Shown piece after piece: positions 24,809-32,655 of a stretch of 64,000 nt of DNA. This DNA is from Halorubrum ezzemoulense DSM 17463 (lineage in GTDB: Archaea; Halobacteriota; Halobacteria; Halobacteriales; Haloferacaceae). Every line of letters starts with the position of its first letter. Position 1 is the first letter of the stretch. The stretch covers positions 1-64,000 of the forward strand of contig NZ_NEDJ01000004.1 of the NCBI RefSeq assembly GCF_002114285.1, written 5' to 3'. The notes below the pieces were generated by a model. It did no database searches, was not told the DNA's origin, and saw only the letters and a program-made list of their open reading frames with translations. The position numbers and the translations under genes were made by a program.

Positions 24809-26701
24809 ATGTGTGGAATCACCGGCTACATCGGCGACGGTATCGCGCTGGACGACGGAGAGTCGGCCGCGAACGACGGGGCGACCGGCGACGCCGCGGG
24901 CGACGGGGGCGGGTTCGCCCGCGTGGGCGACATCGTCCACGAGGGGCTCCGCAATCTAGAGTACCGCGGCTACGACTCGGCGGGGGTCGCGCTCGTCGGC
25001 GAGGCGAGCGGGCTCACCGTCGCGAAGCGGTCGGGCGAGGTCGACAACCTCACCGTGCCCGACGTGGCCGACGCGGCGCTCGGGATCGGGCACACGCGCT
25101 GGAGCACGCACGGTCCGCCGACGGATGAGAACGCCCATCCGCACACCGACTGCGTCGGCGACATCGCCGTCGTCCACAACGGGATCGTCGAGAACCACGA
25201 GGCGCTCAAGACGGAGCTGTCCGACCACGAGTTCACGAGCGACACCGACACCGAGGTCATCCCGCACCTGATCGAGGAGGAACTCGCGGCGGTGTCGGGC
25301 GCCGGCGGCCTCCTCGACGCGGTGCGGGCCGTCGAGAGCCGGCTGGAGGGGAGCTACGCGATCTGTGCGGTCCGCGATGGCGACGACCGGATCGTCGTGG
25401 CGCGCCGGGGCAGCCCCCTCGTGTTGGGCCACGACGAGGACGCCACCTTCGTCGCCAGCGACGTGACGGCGTTCCTCGAACACACCCGGGACGTGACCTA
25501 CCTCGAAGACGGCGACGTGGCGTCGCTGTCGGCCGAGGGCGTCGAGGTCTACGCCGACGGCGAGCTGGTCGACCGCGAGACGGAGACGGTGACGTGGGAG
25601 GCCGACGCGGCCGAGAAGGGCGGCTACGAACACTACATGCGGAAGGAAATCCACGAGCAGCCGGAGTCGCTGCGCCAGACCATCGCGGGACGGCTCGACG
25701 TCGACGCCGGTGACGCCGACCTCGACGTCTCCTTCCCGCCGGGCTTCCTCGCGGACCTCGAAGAGATCCAGATCGTTGCCTGCGGCACCTCAAACTACGC
25801 CGGGCGGTACGCCGCGCGGCTGTTCGAGGACCTGTCCGGCGTGCGCGCGACCGTCGAGACCGCGAGCGAGTACGAGTTCGGCGCCGGGCGCAGTCCGGAC
25901 CGGACGCTCGTGGTCGCGGTGACACAGAGCGGTGAGACCGCGGACACGCTCGGCGCGGTCCGGCGCGCGAATGCCGCCGGCGCGCGGACGTTCGCCGTGA
26001 CGAACACCCTCGGCAGTACCGTCACACGCGAGGTCGACGATACCGCGTTCATCCGCGCCGGCCCGGAGATCGGCGTGGCCGCGACGAAGACGTTCGCCTC
26101 GCAGGTGGCGACGCTGACGATGCTCGCGGTGGCGATCGGCCGCGAGCGCGGGGCCTTGGCCGCCGCCGACGCGCGGCCCGTGCTGGAGGGGCTCCGCGAC
26201 CTCCCCGGCGCGGTCCAGCAGGTGCTTGACAACGAGGACGCGGTGCGCGAGGCCGCGACCGAGTACGGCGACAGCGGGGCGTTCTTCTTCGTCGGGCGGC
26301 AGCTCGGTGTGCCCGTCGCCCTGGAGGGCGCGCTGAAACTCAAAGAGATCTCCTACGACCACGCCGAGGGATTCCCCGCCGGCGAGCTGAAACACGGCCC
26401 GCTCGCGCTCGTGACGCCCGACACCCCCGTGCTGGCCGTCTTGACCGACGGCGCGCGCGCCGATGAGACGATGAACAACGTGACCGAGGCGCAGACGCGC
26501 GGCGCGCCCGCGATCGGGTGTGTGTCCGCTGGCGAGGAGTACGCCACGCTGGACGTGTCGCTTCCGGTCCCGGACGTTGGGATCGCAGAACCGCTCGTCG
26601 CGAACGTCTACCTCCAGCTGTTCGCGTACCACGTGGCGAACGATAAGGGCCGATCGATCGACAAGCCGCGGAACCTCGCGAAGAGCGTCACGGTGGAGTA
26701 G
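24809..26701 (+). CDS. glmS: Glutamine-fructose-6-phosphate aminotransferase
   Basis: A 630-residue enzyme that makes glucosamine-6-phosphate, the first step to UDP-GlcNAc. The glutaminase domain starts MCGITGYIGDG with nucleophile Cys2, then RNLEYRGYDSAGVAL, HTRWSTHGPPTDENAHPH and the LEGSYAICAV strand. Two SIS sugar-isomerase domains follow: VACGTSNYAGRYAAR, VAVTQSGETADTLGAVR, and FFVGRQLGVPVALEGALKLK with the C-terminal DKPRNLAKSVTVE. An acidic Gly/Asp/Ala-rich insertion of roughly 20 residues lies between GYIGDG and VGDIVHEGLRN. This is longer than in most family members. It is probably cotranscribed with the nucleotidyltransferase 2 bases upstream. Confidence 0.92.
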   Translation: MCGITGYIGDGIALDDGESAANDGATGDAAGDGGGFARVGDIVHEGLRNLEYRGYDSAGVALVGEASGLTVAKRSGEVDNLTVPDVADAALGIGHTRWSTHGPPTDENAHPHTDCVGDIAVVHNGIVENHEALKTELSDHEFTSDTDTEVIPHLIEEELAAVSGAGGLLDAVRAVESRLEGSYAICAVRDGDDRIVVARRGSPLVLGHDEDATFVASDVTAFLEHTRDVTYLEDGDVASLSAEGVEVYADGELVDRETETVTWEADAAEKGGYEHYMRKEIHEQPESLRQTIAGRLDVDAGDADLDVSFPPGFLADLEEIQIVACGTSNYAGRYAARLFEDLSGVRATVETASEYEFGAGRSPDRTLVVAVTQSGETADTLGAVRRANAAGARTFAVTNTLGSTVTREVDDTAFIRAGPEIGVAATKTFASQVATLTMLAVAIGRERGALAAADARPVLEGLRDLPGAVQQVLDNEDAVREAATEYGDSGAFFFVGRQLGVPVALEGALKLKEISYDHAEGFPAGELKHGPLALVTPDTPVLAVLTDGARADETMNNVTEAQTRGAPAIGCVSAGEEYATLDVSLPVPDVGIAEPLVANVYLQLFAYHVANDKGRSIDKPRNLAKSVTVE

Positions 26702-26720
26702 TCGAACAGCATTCCGGCTC

Positions 26721-28031
26721 TTACCAGGTCAGCCCTTCATAGATAATCCCGTCGCGGCGCTCGATAATCCGCCGCCCGTCGACGACGATCGGGGTCGCCA
26801 TCGCGTCGAACTCCTCGTCGAGCGCGGCGAACTCGTCCCAGTCCGTGACGATGACTGCGCCGTCGGCGCCCTCAAGCGCCGCCGCGGCCGAGTCGACGTA
26901 GGTCACGTCGTCGACGTAGTCGGGAGCGTTGTCGGCCGCGACCGGATCGTAGGCGGTGACCGTCGCGCCGCGCGCCTGAAGATCGCGGATCACCGGAATC
27001 GCGCGTGAGTTCCGCATGTCGTCGGTGCCGGGCTTGAACGCGAGGCCGAGGACGGCAATCTGTGCGCCCTCGAACTCCCCGTCGAGATGGTCCGCAAGCA
27101 GGGCAACTAGCCGTTCCGGCTGTCGATTGTTAACATCGATAGCCGCATTGAGGACTGCCGGATCGTAGCCCGTCCCCTCCGCAGCCGAGATTATTGCGCG
27201 AACGTCTTTTGGAAAACAACTCCCCCCAAACCCCACGCCGCTCTGAAGGAACTGCTCGCTGATCCGGTCATCCAAACCGATCGCGTCGGCCACCTCGTAC
27301 GCGTCGACACCCAGCTCTTTACAGATGTTCCCGATGTCGTTGATGAGACTCACCTTTGCCGCGAGGAAACTATTGTTAGCGTATTTGATCATTTCGGCGG
27401 TCCGCGTATCGGTCTCGACGACCGGCGCGTCAGCCGCCTCGACGAGCGGGTCGAACACCGATCGCATGTCCTCGAGCGCGCGGTCATCGTCCGCGCCGAG
27501 GACGACCTTGTCCGGATTGAGGAAGTCATGGACAGCCGTGCCTTCGCGCAGGAACTCCGGATTCATCCCGACGCCGAAGTCCTCGCCGGCGGTCTTGCCG
27601 CTTTCTACCTCCAGGATCGGCGTGATCGTGTCCGGGGTTGAGCCGGGAACGACTGTGCTCTTCACGACGACGGTGTGCCAGTCAGCCGCGTCGGCGAGCG
27701 TCTCGCCAAGTTGGCTGGCTCCCGCTTCCATGATCGACAGGTCGATACTGCCGTCGTCATTCTGCGGGGTCGGGAGACAGAGGAACGTCACCTTGGTGTC
27801 GACCACGGCGTCGTAGTCGGTGGTCGCGCGGAGGCGACCGGTGCCCTCAGGCCCGGCGTGTTCGACGATGAGTTCCGAGAGGCCTTCCTCGTGGATCGGG
27901 GCCTCGCCGGCGTTGATCGTCTCGACGACCGTCTCGTCGATGTCGATGTTGATCACGTCGTGGCCGAGGTCCGCGAAACACGCCGCGACGGTCGTCCCGA
28001 CGTAGCCGCTGCCGACGACGGAGATGCGCAT
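26721..28031 (-). CDS. aglM: UDP-glucose 6-dehydrogenase
   Basis: A 436-residue nucleotide-sugar dehydrogenase that oxidises UDP-glucose to UDP-glucuronate. Marks are the Rossmann start MRISVVGSGYVGTTVAACFA, CLPTPQNDDGSID, KSTVVPGST, the catalytic GFGGSCFPKDVRA with Cys272, and the C-terminal GLAFKPGTDDMRNSRA. Haloferax AglM has this activity in N-glycosylation and works with AglF; a fragment of an AglF-like gene lies about 3.4 kb away at 31445-31621. The ATG at 28031 begins directly with the first strand. Convergent with glmS, 19 bases apart. Confidence 0.9.
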   Translation of the reverse strand: MRISVVGSGYVGTTVAACFADLGHDVINIDIDETVVETINAGEAPIHEEGLSELIVEHAGPEGTGRLRATTDYDAVVDTKVTFLCLPTPQNDDGSIDLSIMEAGASQLGETLADAADWHTVVVKSTVVPGSTPDTITPILEVESGKTAGEDFGVGMNPEFLREGTAVHDFLNPDKVVLGADDDRALEDMRSVFDPLVEAADAPVVETDTRTAEMIKYANNSFLAAKVSLINDIGNICKELGVDAYEVADAIGLDDRISEQFLQSGVGFGGSCFPKDVRAIISAAEGTGYDPAVLNAAIDVNNRQPERLVALLADHLDGEFEGAQIAVLGLAFKPGTDDMRNSRAIPVIRDLQARGATVTAYDPVAADNAPDYVDDVTYVDSAAAALEGADGAVIVTDWDEFAALDEEFDAMATPIVVDGRRIIERRDGIIYEGLTW

Positions 28032-28182
28032 CTTTGCCGTCCCTTCGGGAATCACCGATAAGAAACGTGTGATCGGGGGAGCGGCCGTACGGTTAGTCGG
28101 GCGACCGTACCGTATTCGTAGAAACGCTTACGAACGACGATCCCCTCGAGCGGTCACCCGATCACGCGGCTGGTACCGGGTC

Positions 28183-29004
28183 TCACCCGTCCGATCCATC
28201 TACCAGTTCCTCTTTCAGGTCAGCCGTCGCCCGCTCGAACTGGTCAGCGAGATACGGCGTCCCCGACTCTATCCGTTCCTCGAGGAAGGCGACGGCGTCC
28301 GTGGCTCCGTCGGCCTCTCGGTCTGCGGCCGCCGCGCAGTCGACGTACCCATCGAGCGCTCGCGTGAACGCCCGCGAGAAGTGGTCGTACGCGCCGTCGA
28401 CACGCTCCATGTTGTCGTCAAGCGACTCGACGAGCGCCCGGTAGACCGCAGCCGCCGACGCGTCACGGCCCTGCTTACGGTACTCGTCCGCGAGATCGAA
28501 CCACTCCGAGAAGTCGATCGGCTCGAAGACGACGTAGTACTCGGGGTTCGTCTCCTCGAACCGCCGATCGATGGCAGCGCGCAGCTCGTCGACCGACCGC
28601 GTCGAGGACTCCCCGAAGCTGGCGAAAAACTGCTCGCGGAGGGCGGCGTCGGTCGCCAACGCCTCGCGAAAGAACTCTCGCAAGGCGTCGGGGTCAGCAG
28701 GGTCGAGCGCGGCGTCGAGACGGTCTCCCTCGTCGGCCGGAAGGTCGTTGAGACAGCAGAGCAATACGGCGACGACGTGCTTACATGCTCCCGGTCCGTC
28801 GTACGGACAATTGCACCACGGGTCGAATCCGTCGGCCGCGAAATCGACGCGAACGTCGTACTGGCGGCTCCCGCTCACGACGGCGGTTACGGTAGTGTCG
28901 ACGCGGTGGATCTCGCGGATACGACCCTCGGTGAGGTAGTTCTCACCGCGCTCGAAGACCGCATCCGTACAGATTTCCCGAATCGCATCCTCGGTCACGC
29001 CCAT
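28183..29004 (-). CDS. SWIM zinc-finger protein
   Basis: A 273-residue protein with a SWIM zinc finger: CxC at residues 64/66 (WCNCPYDG) and CxH at 74/76 (ACKHVVAVLLCC). The region before it (VFERGENYLTEGRI and SGSRQYDVRVDF) is the usual beta part of SWIM proteins. The C-terminal 180 residues are helical and acidic and have no assigned family. SWIM domains bind DNA or proteins in replication, repair and chromatin contexts. It is the last gene before the origin region at 29-31 kb, and its GC content still resembles the chromosome, so it may mark the edge of the ancestral locus. Confidence 0.8.
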   Translation of the reverse strand: MGVTEDAIREICTDAVFERGENYLTEGRIREIHRVDTTVTAVVSGSRQYDVRVDFAADGFDPWCNCPYDGPGACKHVVAVLLCCLNDLPADEGDRLDAALDPADPDALREFFREALATDAALREQFFASFGESSTRSVDELRAAIDRRFEETNPEYYVVFEPIDFSEWFDLADEYRKQGRDASAAAVYRALVESLDDNMERVDGAYDHFSRAFTRALDGYVDCAAAADREADGATDAVAFLEERIESGTPYLADQFERATADLKEELVDGSDG

Positions 29005-29430
29005 GGTCGCAAGGAATATTCCGTCGCCACCTCGAAAAATTTGCGCTTGGATCGCTAGAACCCGTCAGGATCAGCGTCGTTGCGGATCTTCAGGACAGCG
29101 GGCAGCGACTCGATGGCCTACACGGCGTGTAAATCGGTGCGACCGCCCGCGCACAGTATGGATCGGTTCTGACGGCGAACATCGATCACTTCGAGCGTCT
29201 CGAGAACATGCGGGTGATCGACTGGACTACGACTACGTTTTGGCGCGTGGCAGCTGGGACTGAAAGAGTCCATTTCGTTTGTCTTTGCCGAGTGTCACAG
29301 AGAGAGCCGTGTCAGCTTCATGGCGTTTTTCGAGGGCAATCTCCGGATCGAGATCGGCTTGGTACCCGCAGTACCAAACACCGTCTTTGTTGTGGGTAAG
29401 TCTGCTTGGCAGCGATACTATGGCTCTCGG

Positions 29431-29453
29431 ACACCCCTCGTTTCGTCTGTTCT
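29431..29453 (+). promoter_or_regulatory. Origin recognition box 1
   Basis: ACACCCCTCGTTTCGTCTGT (first 20 bases) matches the boxes at 29785, 29847 and 29909 exactly. Reversed, it reads as the haloarchaeal ORB pattern of a GAAAC core followed by a G-string (GACGAAACGAGGGG). Confidence 0.7.
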
Positions 29454-29620
29454 CCGGTATAGAACTAGTATGATTCGATCGAAGTCGGCCAGCATGGGAA
29501 GAACAAGCTAGATACACCCAGTTTTACAAGTGAAACTGGGACGAGTGGACCTGAAGAACTAACTTCACTTACAAAGGTGAAGTGTCTCTCGGCTTTTGAC
29601 AGCGTGTCACCCAAGAGTGA

Positions 29621-29703
29621 GAGAGTACGTTTCGTCTGTCTTTGTGAGTAGCTTTTTGCTGTCATCCCGCTATCGCTGTCACAGACAGACGAAACGTACT
29701 CTC
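29621..29703. repeat. Perfect 21-bp inverted repeat with ORB-like cores
   Basis: The arms lie at 29621-29641 (beginning GAGAGTACGTTTCGTCTG) and 29683-29703, with a 41-base spacer. Each arm contains GTTTCGTCTGTC, the core of the origin boxes without the G-string. The inverted layout is typical of Orc1 sites facing each other around an unwinding element. Confidence 0.75.
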
Positions 29704-29784
29704 TATTGTGGGGACGGGGAGAGTACTTTACTTTTAAAGACTACAACACTCTACCGCCGGTCGATAGTGATCTCGAGGTCTCGA

Positions 29785-29931
29785 ACACCCCTCGTTTCGT
29801 CTGTTCTGTTCTCTACAATGAGTGGTGGCTCTGTCTCATTCGAATCACACCCCTCGTTTCGTCTGTTCTGTTCTCTACAATGAGTGGTGGCTCTGTCTCA
29901 TTCGAATCACACCCCTCGTTTCGTCTGTTCT
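29785..29931 (+). repeat. Tandem 62-bp repeats, each starting with an origin recognition box
   Basis: Two identical 62-base units (29785-29846, 29847-29908) and a partial third unit (29909-29931) each begin with ACACCCCTCGTTTCGTCTGT. A 62-base period is close to six turns of B-DNA, which would place the bound initiators on one face of the helix. Confidence 0.85.
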
Positions 29932-29944
29932 TCGGTTTAAACAG

Positions 29945-31141
29945 CTACGGCTGATTCTCAATCGACTCGCGCGTCTCCAGGATAATGTCGGGATCTAACG
30001 CGAGTTCGTATCGGTAGTGAACACCACCTGCGCGTCCTTCGTTCTGTTCGGTTCGTTCGAGAAACCCGAGCATCGTGAGATCCGCGAGATGGTTCTGGAT
30101 ACTTTTTAATGTAGTCAGCGGATCGTGATCCCAGTTTCGTGCGACGCGTTCGTACGCCGCCTGAATCTCTTTTGACCGTGCAGGAATATCCTCGTTCACT
30201 TCGATCCGTGCGAGCGACTCTAAGATGAGCTGCCCGTGCATGGTCTGGTCGCGCAGCTTGTCTTGGACACGGCCTCGCTGGACACGCGCCGCAGCCACCT
30301 CGATATGGTCGTCGGTGATCGCCGTCGCTCCCTGTTCTTCAGCGACATCGCCGCCCTCGCGGAGGAGGTCAATCGCCTGCCGTGCGCTTCCGGTATCTTT
30401 CGCGGCCTTCGCGGCTGCGAGCCTAATAGCGGAGTCTTCACATGCTCCATCAACAAGTGCCTTCTCAGCTCTAGCGGTGAGGATCGACTGGAGTTCATCT
30501 GCGTCGTACGGCGAAAAGGCCAGTTCCTTCTCCATCAGCGTGTCTTTGACTTTGGGACTCAGTGACGAGCGAAACGTGTAATTATTGCTGATCCCGATCA
30601 CGCCGACTCGCGCCGCGTTGAGGTGGTCATTCGCTCGTGCACGAGGGAGTTCGTACAGTAACGAATCAGGATCAGAAAGGTGGTCGATCTCGTCCAGAAT
30701 GAATAGAAACGTGCCACCACGCGACTCCATTTCCTCGTACAACGTTTCGAGGGCGTGCGACGTCGAGAGGCCGGTTTCCGGAAATTTCTCTCCGGCATCT
30801 CCACGGAGACTATTTATAAGCGATCGAACCGTTCTGTACACGCTGTCGTCGTTACAGTTCCGGAAATGAACGTGGAGTTCCTCGGCTTCATCCCGCCGCT
30901 TTACTTCCGTCTGGAGGGCGCTCATCATGTACTCCGTGACCGCCGTCTTCCCGACACCGGTTTTCCCATAAATGAACACGTTTGCGGGATTTCGGCCGAA
31001 AAGCACGTCTTTGAGTGCCGATCGATACGCGTCAATTTCATCGTCTCGTTCGACGATAACGTCCGGACGATACTCCTCCGAGAGAATAGATTTGTCCTCA
31101 AAAAGGGTTTCAGTCATCTCCGTGAAGAGATCTTCAGACAT
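29945..31141 (-). CDS. orc1: Orc1/Cdc6 replication initiator
   Basis: A 398-residue AAA+ initiator that binds origin boxes and loads the MCM helicase. Walker A is GKTGVGKT at residues 59-66, Walker B ILDEID at 148-153, sensor 1 VGIGISNN and sensor 2 in DTGSARQAIDLLREGG. The C-terminal winged helix covers about residues 290-390 (TLKSIQNHLADLTMLGFLER), ending at YELALDPDIILETRESIE. The start MSEDLFTEM at 31141 is preferred over one seven codons upstream because it leaves AT-rich promoter sequence (minus-strand CTTAAGTTAGTAAG) at the right distance. Origin boxes lie on both sides, so this gene and its flanks form a self-contained replicon. Confidence 0.92.
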   Translation of the reverse strand: MSEDLFTEMTETLFEDKSILSEEYRPDVIVERDDEIDAYRSALKDVLFGRNPANVFIYGKTGVGKTAVTEYMMSALQTEVKRRDEAEELHVHFRNCNDDSVYRTVRSLINSLRGDAGEKFPETGLSTSHALETLYEEMESRGGTFLFILDEIDHLSDPDSLLYELPRARANDHLNAARVGVIGISNNYTFRSSLSPKVKDTLMEKELAFSPYDADELQSILTARAEKALVDGACEDSAIRLAAAKAAKDTGSARQAIDLLREGGDVAEEQGATAITDDHIEVAAARVQRGRVQDKLRDQTMHGQLILESLARIEVNEDIPARSKEIQAAYERVARNWDHDPLTTLKSIQNHLADLTMLGFLERTEQNEGRAGGVHYRYELALDPDIILETRESIENQP

Positions 31142-31199
31142 TGTTGATATTCTGAGTAACACTACTTACTAACTTAAGAGTGACGTTTGTCTGTTTACT

Positions 31200-31347
31200 G
31201 TGTTTCGTCTGTTTTCTCGATACAGCCGGAGGGAGGATCAGTACCCGAACTCCGTGATACAGAACAGACGAAATGAGGGGTGAGGTTGATCGCCACCAGT
31301 GATGCACCCCATCGCCCTACTGCGAGAACAGACGAAATGAGGGGTGT
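31200..31347. other. Origin boxes upstream of orc1
   Basis: The gap upstream of orc1 has a forward box core (GTGTTTCGTCTGTTTTC, 31200-31216) and two inverted boxes (AGAACAGACGAAATGAGGGG, starting at 31261 and at 31325). A weaker inverted match, GAAACAGACGAATTGG, begins at about 31384. These inverted boxes face the forward boxes beyond the other end of the gene. Confidence 0.75.
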
Positions 31348-31395
31348 CTGCCCGACATGCCCCGACCCTCGGTTACTAACACGGAAACAGACGAA

Positions 31396-31420
31396 TTGGC
31401 ATCTTCTCCGCCCTGAAGGC
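31396..31420. other. Short GC hairpin followed by T-run
   Basis: CCGCC-CTGAA-GGCGG followed by GGTTTT forms a small hairpin with a T-rich tail, seen in minus orientation at the broken end of the aglF relic. It resembles the structured right ends of haloarchaeal IS200/IS605-type elements but could equally be a terminator; no transposase gene is next to it. Confidence 0.35.
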
Positions 31421-31444
31421 GGGGTTTTAGCCTTGTAAGTTCCA

Positions 31445-31621
31445 TACTCTGCTCGACCTCGTAGCCGACGACGGTGAGTTCGGTGGCTTCCGAGTCGATC
31501 AGGCTCTCGAAGACATCCTCTATCAGGGACGTTCCGATACCTTCGACGAGCGCCTTCGGCTTGTCTTCCGTGAGGGCTGGAGGCGCGTACTCTTGCTCGC
31601 GGCGAGGACGACTGCTTGCAT
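31445..31621 (-). pseudogene. Relic of AglF-like sugar-1-phosphate nucleotidyltransferase, N-terminal fragment
   Basis: Read leftward from ATG 31621 the sequence gives MQAVVLAASKSTRLQP. After a one-base frame change near 31573 it continues LTEDKPKALVEGIGTSLIED, then VFESLIDSEATELTVVGYEVEQ. This is the conserved start of glucose-1-phosphate nucleotidyltransferases (LAAGxGTRLxPLTxxxPK, then a VVGY strand). The usual Gly residues of the nucleotide loop are replaced by Ser, and similarity stops after about 58 residues at the hairpin near 31420. It is therefore a dead fragment. Haloarchaeal AglF partners AglM, whose gene is at 26721-28031. Confidence 0.75.
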
Positions 31622-31698
31622 GGGTGCGAGGTCTGACCGTTCTCCAAACGTCCACATGCGGCGCAACATGTATTGTGTGTGAGCTTGGACTGCTGCGT

Positions 31699-31968
31699 AT
31701 GGCGACTGAAGGAACTCCCGAGGAAACCAAGGTCAGCGATCGGGGTATGGTCACGATCCCGGCGGACCTCCGTCGACGTCTTGACATCGAGCCCGGCGAC
31801 AAACTCCGGTGGAACGTTGATGAAAAAGGGAACCTCTCTGTGGAGATCGTCAAGCAGTGGTACGGCTCGTTCGACGACTTCGATCCAGTCTCGATGGAGG
31901 GCGGTGGGTCTGAAACCCATGACCTCGCAGGTCACGAGGACGATCCCGTCTTCTCGGAGACCAACTGA
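31699..31968 (+). CDS. AbrB/SpoVT-type antitoxin or regulator
   Basis: An 89-residue protein with a swapped-hairpin AbrB domain at residues ~8-50: ETKVSDRGMVTIPADLRRRL then DIEPGDKLRWNVDEKGNLSV. The acidic C-terminal tail (WYGSFDDFDPVSMEGGG) is the part that in VapB/PhdYefM-like antitoxins wraps a PIN toxin. A vapC gene usually follows, but the next gene (31972) runs on the other strand and encodes an HNH protein. It is therefore an orphan, either a remnant of a toxin-antitoxin pair or a lone regulator. The start MATEGTPEE at 31699 gives the usual length. Confidence 0.8.
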   Translation: MATEGTPEETKVSDRGMVTIPADLRRRLDIEPGDKLRWNVDEKGNLSVEIVKQWYGSFDDFDPVSMEGGGSETHDLAGHEDDPVFSETN

Positions 31969-31971
31969 TGA

Positions 31972-32655
31972 CTATCCTACTGTTCGGTTCGATCGCTTGC
32001 CATCGTTAGCGCCGTACTCGAGGATGACGTCGACATCAGCGATCGGTTTACGGTCGACGGGGTGCCAGACACTATCGGTCCATTTATCGACGACACGCCA
32101 CCACCCCGGGCCGTCGTGACGTTCAACGAACCGTATTCGGTAGCGTCCGGAGTCTTCGAGTGTGTACTCGATGGTGGCTTCCTGGATATCTGCTGGCTGT
32201 TCACGGTGGCCGCCGTCACTCCAGATTGCGTCCGCGTTGAACTCGCCATTGGAGTCAGTGACGTCTCGTTCGTATCGGAGATACGACGTACTCCGGGGGG
32301 TGCCGTCGTCGTCTCCGTACCGCCACGCAGCTTCTTTTGCTGTCAGCTGTGGCGTCTCGGCGTATTCTTTCCGGTGGGCGTTCCACGCATGCCGATCCGA
32401 GATTGGGAGCTGGCGGTGCCACTGCCGGTACGGCGGCTCGTCTACCCGGTGGATATGGACATGACAACTCTGACACAGCGGGATGGCGTTCGCGACTCGA
32501 TCATCTGTATCGTCGCCGTTGAGATGGTGTAACGAGAGTTTGTCCTGTTGTCCCCCGCCGACAGCCGCTTGGAGCCAGCCTTCCGGCGACCGCCCGCAGA
32601 TCAAACACTCACGGCCCCATGCATCATACACTGCTTGTCGGAATTCGTCTGTCAT
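31972..32655 (-). CDS. HNH endonuclease with C-terminal GWWR domain
   Basis: A 227-residue protein. The N-terminal half is an HNH nuclease: CLICGRSPEGW, the catalytic LSLHHLNGDDTDDRVAN and the zinc pair PLCQSCHVHIH. The C-terminal ~55 residues (IEYTLEDSGRYRIRFVERHD, then GPGWWRVVDKW and WHPVDRKPIADV) match a small stand-alone protein encoded at 48543-48827. This suggests a separate domain that recurs in the element. The start MTDEFRQAVYD at 32655 is the first ATG before the HNH core; an in-frame GTG lies 13 codons upstream. It could nick or cut foreign or plasmid DNA; its target is unknown. Confidence 0.82.
   Translation of the reverse strand: MTDEFRQAVYDAWGRECLICGRSPEGWLQAAVGGGQQDKLSLHHLNGDDTDDRVANAIPLCQSCHVHIHRVDEPPYRQWHRQLPISDRHAWNAHRKEYAETPQLTAKEAAWRYGDDDGTPRSTSYLRYERDVTDSNGEFNADAIWSDGGHREQPADIQEATIEYTLEDSGRYRIRFVERHDGPGWWRVVDKWTDSVWHPVDRKPIADVDVILEYGANDGKRSNRTVG

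Larger units (their letters stand above)
29005..29944. other. Replication origin region, downstream array
   Basis: This 940-base stretch has no convincing gene. It carries four near-identical origin recognition boxes (starts 29431, 29785, 29847, 29909), a weaker match at about 29271, a perfect 21-bp inverted repeat containing box-like cores (29621-29641 and 29683-29703), two short palindromes (29517-29540 with arms CCCAGTTT/AAACTGGG; 29562-29583 with arms ACTTCAC/GTGAAGT), a G-run GGGGACGGGG at 29710 and an AT-rich patch TACTTTACTTTTAAAG at 29723-29738 that could unwind. With the orc1 gene next to it, this is best read as a plasmid- or chromosome-type oriC. Confidence 0.75.

Noticed and set aside
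29005-29262. Possible transposase fragment (frame reading IDHFERLENMRVIDW)
   Set aside because: Only about 20 residues look protein-like, and no family could be named, so it is not reported as a gene relic.
29841-29912. TTCGAATC words resembling tRNA T-loops in the 62-bp repeats
   Set aside because: No acceptor, D or anticodon stems fit around them, and they repeat exactly with the origin boxes.
29785-29931. CRISPR array in the 62-bp repeats
   Set aside because: The units are identical along their full length with no variable spacers, and each starts with an origin box; they are tandem repeats.
31195-31935. A long minus-strand open frame of 246 codons across the upstream origin boxes
   Set aside because: It crosses origin boxes, the aglF relic in a wrong frame and the AbrB gene antisense. 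Composition is Ser/Arg-rich and no domain is recognised.
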